From NCBI GenBank assembly GCA_004154925.1, contig QJNS01000001.1, forward strand, positions 62,001-126,000: a stretch of 64,000 nt of DNA. Direction: 5' to 3'. The translations under genes were made by a program, and so were the position numbers. How positions within the stretch are numbered: position 1 is the stretch's first letter; every line of letters begins with the position of its first letter. The stretch is from Monosporascus cannonballus (lineage: Eukaryota; Ascomycota; Sordariomycetes; Xylariales). Under the pieces are notes generated by a model, which saw only the letters and a list, made by a program, of their open reading frames with translations, made no database searches and was not told where the DNA came from. Below, one piece after another: positions 62,137 to 64,000 of the stretch.

Positions 62137-63600
62137 AAAAAGGGTTAGCTTATTATAAGATCAGTAATTGCGTTAATTCTTAGTTTTTGATTAATGCGAA
62201 ATTCGGAAATTTATCGATTTTCGAACTAAGCTTATCTTAAGTAATTAACTATAGGCTAATTATATGTCAAATAAGTTTACATATAAAAACGTATCTACAT
62301 TTTTACTTATTTTAACTTTTTTTCTTACAATAATAATTTAATTCTGTAAATTAGTTTTTATTAATATTTATAATAATACTTTTATACGTTATTTTATAAC
62401 GGTTTGAAAATTGATTAATGCGTTATAACGCCGCGAAAATATTTGGTAAAAAAGATTTTCTTATAGTTTCAAGCTTTTTTGGTAAGTTGAAATCTGCTAA
62501 AACTTTTCGTACGTTATATATTTACGTCGCCCTGGACGAATATCCCATCCGTATTTACGATATACCTTATTTTATTTATATAATTCGTTTTGCCGAAAGC
62601 CTAAACCCGTTTTATTTGAAATAACGAAATATATAATTTGTTTATATATTATTTATTTGTAATTTTTAAAATATTTATTATTATAAGTAAAAAAGCGGTC
62701 TGTTATTAGGTTTACGTTAGTTATAATTATAAATATCCCAAAAATAAATACTTTCTTTATTTTTATTAATATATTTCTTTAACGTAATTTCCGCTTAATT
62801 TGCGAATATTTCCGAATTTCGTTAAGTAATTAATACGCTTTATAAAAATTTTTTTAATTACGATTACCGAAACCTTGGTAAGTTTGCTTTTTTTGTATAT
62901 TTCCCATATTATTCCCTTGCCGTTAACCTTAATTTAATGGTTATCCGTACCTAAGAAAAGGCGGGTACCGAAACTTTACGTTCGCGTTTTAAGTTTTTGT
63001 ACGTCGTTAGTTTCGAAGTAAATTTACGCCTTTAGTTCCTGGCTTATACGTTATTTATACGTAAGTTAAGCTATCGGTTTTGCCGGTTTTTCTGCTTTGC
63101 ATAATAAAAGACGTATTAAGTATAAAAATAATAAATCCCATAATATAAAAAAACTTTTTCCAATATTTTCGCGTTTTTTCCGTATTATTTATTAATTTAC
63201 GTTATAAGCTGAATTAATGGCCGTTAAGAATTATATTATTAACGTTTTCGAAAACCGTATATTTATAACTTTGGTGGCTTAAAAAATCGCAGTTTTATTG
63301 GAATTTAATATAAATAAAACCGAATAATTACGCATTTCAAATACGTAATTTCTGCGTAATGTTAACGTTATAAATTCGTAAGGTAAATTATTAAATTTAT
63401 AAGTTTTTAAAAATAAGTAAATAATTTTGTAACTGGCATATTAGTTTTATAATTTCTAACTTTTTTTAATATACTTTATTTGTAAATAATAAAAGTATTA
63501 TTTTTACGTTTATTTACGAAATATATAACGTTATTTTTAAATAACCTTCTTAAGTTTTTTATACCGTTTACGCGTTATCCGGTCGGTACTTTTGAGTTGA
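62137..63600 (-). other. G2 region between chromodomain and 3' LTR, function unknown
   Basis: Aligned with 25091-26560 of G1 and nearly the same length. The minus-strand reading has KVSVIVIKKIFIKRIN and LTKFGNIRKLSGNYVK, conserved with G1, and upstream FRYPPFL and RKTGKTDSLTYV. The plus-strand open stretch 62418-62624 is not kept in frame in G1, so it is a chance frame. No domain recognised. Confidence 0.5.
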
Positions 63601-64000
63601 ACTTTTACCTATCCGCTTTCGGATAATACGCTAAATTTAAAGTCTGTTATTAATAATTATTTTGCAGGTTTTTTTTTTAAACTGTTATAAAACCGCCGTA
63701 TTTACGAACTTTTTAAACAGCTTCTGAGTTAATTTTGCGTAACCTAATTATTGTACCTAGATTTGGCATATAAAACTTTTTTTTTACCTTTTTGGTCCGG
63801 GTTTGGAAAATATTTTCGATTTTAAATTCCGGTTTATTATTTTTTTAACGATAATAAAAAAGGGTTACATATTTGCATTAATATAGAACGGTAAAAGGCT
63901 GCAATTTGCGCGTTTTAATAAATTAATGTAAAGATAATTATGGATTTTTGTAAATATTTTTAATTTAATAATATAAAAACTAATTATTTTAATAACCTGG
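63600..64000 (-). pseudogene. G2 chromodomain and start of integrase C-terminus
   Basis: Aligns with G1 26540-26940 (for example TATCCGCTTTCGGATAATACG against GGCTGCTTTTGGATAATACG in G1). The assignment follows from G1. The frame contains stops. Confidence 0.55.

Larger units (their letters stand above)
61933..64000 (-). mobile_element. Second G-family Ty3/gypsy copy (G2), truncated by the window end
   Basis: Carries the 3' LTR (61933-62118), a purine tract (62122-62136 on the minus strand), the same long 3' region, chromodomain and the start of the integrase C-terminus as G1, in the same orientation. It aligns with 24887-26940 of G1 with scattered small gaps. It keeps more C and G than G1 in places (GCCGGTTTTTCTGCTTTGC, near 63080), so it helps to read G1. 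The rest of the element lies beyond 64000. Confidence 0.88.

Noticed and set aside
62418..62624. 68-codon plus-strand open stretch in G2
   Set aside because: In G1 the aligned sequence is shifted by two bases and has stops, and Pol lies on the other strand.
1..64000. Mitochondrial or other organellar DNA, suggested by the high A+T
   Set aside because: No mitochondrial protein, rRNA or tRNA gene is seen, and nested LTR elements with target duplications mark nuclear DNA.
1..64000. CRISPR array, rRNA genes, telomere repeats
   Set aside because: No regularly spaced short repeats, no rRNA-like conserved stretch and no TTAGGG arrays were seen on either strand.

Overview
No intact gene is visible in this window. 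It is about 64 kb of very A+T-rich DNA (roughly 80% A+T on lines counted by eye), and the longest open frame is about 92 codons. What structure exists comes from dead, nested LTR retrotransposons. CpA and TpG are depleted, TpA is abundant, CpG is kept, and the differences between repeat copies that I compared are mainly C-to-T or G-to-A. That is the signature of repeat-induced point mutation (RIP) in a filamentous ascomycete. I infer a gene-free AT-rich heterochromatic block of a fungal chromosome; the species is not determined.

Layout. 1-15.9 kb: decayed DNA with a 268-bp LTR (1877-2144), a fragment of an internal repeat (about 6150-6310), a G+C-richer island (6311-6600) and an ORF remnant (13535-13831, minus). 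About 15.9-20.06 kb: a damaged copy of element family D. 20746-33997: a nearly complete family-D LTR element flanked by AATAT target duplications. It carries inside it a Ty3/gypsy element, G1 (24887-31793, minus strand). G1 has LTRs of about 187 bp and a 5-bp target duplication that differs by one transition. Its stop-riddled pol still reads protease/linker, reverse transcriptase, RNase H, integrase and chromodomain. About 34.0-34.6 kb: the integrase C-terminus and chromodomain of another minus-strand chromovirus that D1 interrupted. About 34.6-49.9 kb: a further minus-strand Ty3/gypsy remnant (J) bounded by related LTRs (U1/U2 on the left, U3 on the right). It carries two insertions: a 124-bp G+C-rich element (34703-34826) inside U1, and a 7.2-kb element M (40699-47916) with two 149-bp LTRs and a 5-bp target duplication. 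About 49.9-50.34 kb: a decayed family-D LTR. 51312-51581: a second, much less decayed copy of the LTR at 1877. 51.6-58.6 kb: featureless. 58.6-64 kb: a direct-repeat pair (F1/F2), a family-D LTR split by a 1513-bp short LTR element (59814-61326, LTRs 165 bp each), and the 3' end of a second G-family copy (G2) that runs off the window.

The parts relate by nesting, which orders the insertions: chromovirus K, then D1 into K, then G1 into D1; J, then M into J; the D LTR, then the short LTR element into it. Element boundaries come from TG...CA-type termini (often mutated), equal LTR lengths, short target duplications and purine tracts. Protein calls come from reading translations by eye, with stops treated as likely mutated Gln or Trp codons. 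Unassigned stretches are stated as such.
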